From NCBI GenBank assembly GCA_003554605.1, contig PWGU01000206.1:1-34317 (forward strand): 34,317 nt of DNA, in the 5' to 3' direction. The first letter of the stretch is position 1. Every line of letters begins with the position of its first letter. Shown piece after piece: positions 33,860-34,317 of this stretch. This stretch comes from Halorubrum sp. GTDB lineage: Archaea; Halobacteriota; Halobacteria; Halobacteriales; Haloferacaceae. The notes beneath the pieces are model-generated. The model saw only the letters and a list, made by a program, of their open reading frames with translations, had not been told where the DNA came from and did not search any database. The translations under genes were made by a program, and so were the position numbers.

Positions 33860-34317
33860 CGCGTTCCCCTCGGCGCGTCGGCCTCGCCCGGGAGCCGGTC
33901 AGTCCGCCAGTCGGCGACGGCGTCGGCGACCGCACGGATCGCCTCCGGGTCGGCCGGGCGGAACGACCGCCCGATCCCCGCCGGACGGGTCGGGCGGGCG
34001 ATACTCACCGCGTCGGCCCCGTAGGCCGCGTACTCGGCGACGGTTCGGCGGTCACGGACCCCGTTGTTGGCGACGAGGGCGAGCCCGAGGTCCTCGCCGC
34101 CGATCGCCTTCCGCAACTCGGCGATGGCGGGCTCGGAGTCCATCGCGTCGACGTGGATCCAGTCGCCCCCGGCCCGCGCTATCGTCCGCGCGACGGCGAC
34201 GAGGTCGACGCCGGGCACCTCCGCGCGAACCTTGACGCTCGTCGTCGCGCCCGTTTCGGCGGCCGCCTTGACGTGTTCGTGAAGCCGTTCGTCGTCCCGG
34301 AGGAGGGACTCGCCGCA
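33856..34317 (-). CDS. Dus/NifR3-like TIM-barrel protein, 5' end truncated by window edge
   Basis: CGESLLRDDERLHEHVKAAAETGATTSVKVRAEVPGVDLVAVARTIARAGGDWIHVDAMDSEPAIAELRKAIGGEDLGLALVANNGVRDRRTVAEYAAYGADAVSIARPTR. Confidence 0.75.
   Translation of the reverse strand, partial: CGESLLRDDERLHEHVKAAAETGATTSVKVRAEVPGVDLVAVARTIARAGGDWIHVDAMDSEPAIAELRKAIGGEDLGLALVANNGVRDRRTVAEYAAYGADAVSIARPTRPAGIGRSFRPADPEAIRAVADAVADWRTDRLPGEADAPRGTR

Noticed and set aside
1-34317. CRISPR arrays, tRNA/rRNA genes, transposons, prophage or toxin-antitoxin/defence modules
   Set aside because: None was recognised: no regularly spaced repeat-spacer structure, no cloverleaf consensus, no transposase or integrase motifs, no defence gene families.

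Overview
This is a gene-dense, GC-rich euryarchaeal window that looks haloarchaeal: acidic proteomes, apparent leaderless promoters with TATA elements about 24-30 nt upstream of the start, aEF1B, S8e, S17e, CofH, archease and HmgA. It holds about 41 confident or plausible protein genes. Most are chromosomal housekeeping genes: trm56, htpX, a NagD-like HAD, rnhB, rtcB, rps8e, archease, hmgA, cofH, a biotin-dependent acyl-CoA carboxylase alpha subunit, trm1, an HpcH/HpaI aldolase, YihY, PAP2, glnA, an Lrp regulator, TspO, a AAA ATPase, a NasA-like molybdopterin oxidoreductase, aEF1-beta with an HVO_2753-type zinc-finger microprotein, a TctA-like permease, rps17e, and a DUF447/CitG/Dus-like operon at the right edge. 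I saw no tRNA, rRNA, CRISPR array, transposase or prophage. The best leads are: (i) the translationally coupled Dus-like/CitG-like/DUF447 triplet, whose relatives are linked to archaeal C1-cofactor synthesis; (ii) several intergenic palindromes in promoters, especially a perfect 10+1+10 bp palindrome between cofH and a divergent orphan; (iii) a 24-bp tandem array in a divergent promoter region; (iv) a 57-aa orphan ORF with its own promoter beside a 63-bp-period repeat; (v) a symmetric divergent promoter sharing one TATA-like element; (vi) an orphan YqeC. No clear defence system or mobile island is visible. All homology calls are from reading the protein sequences, with no database search.
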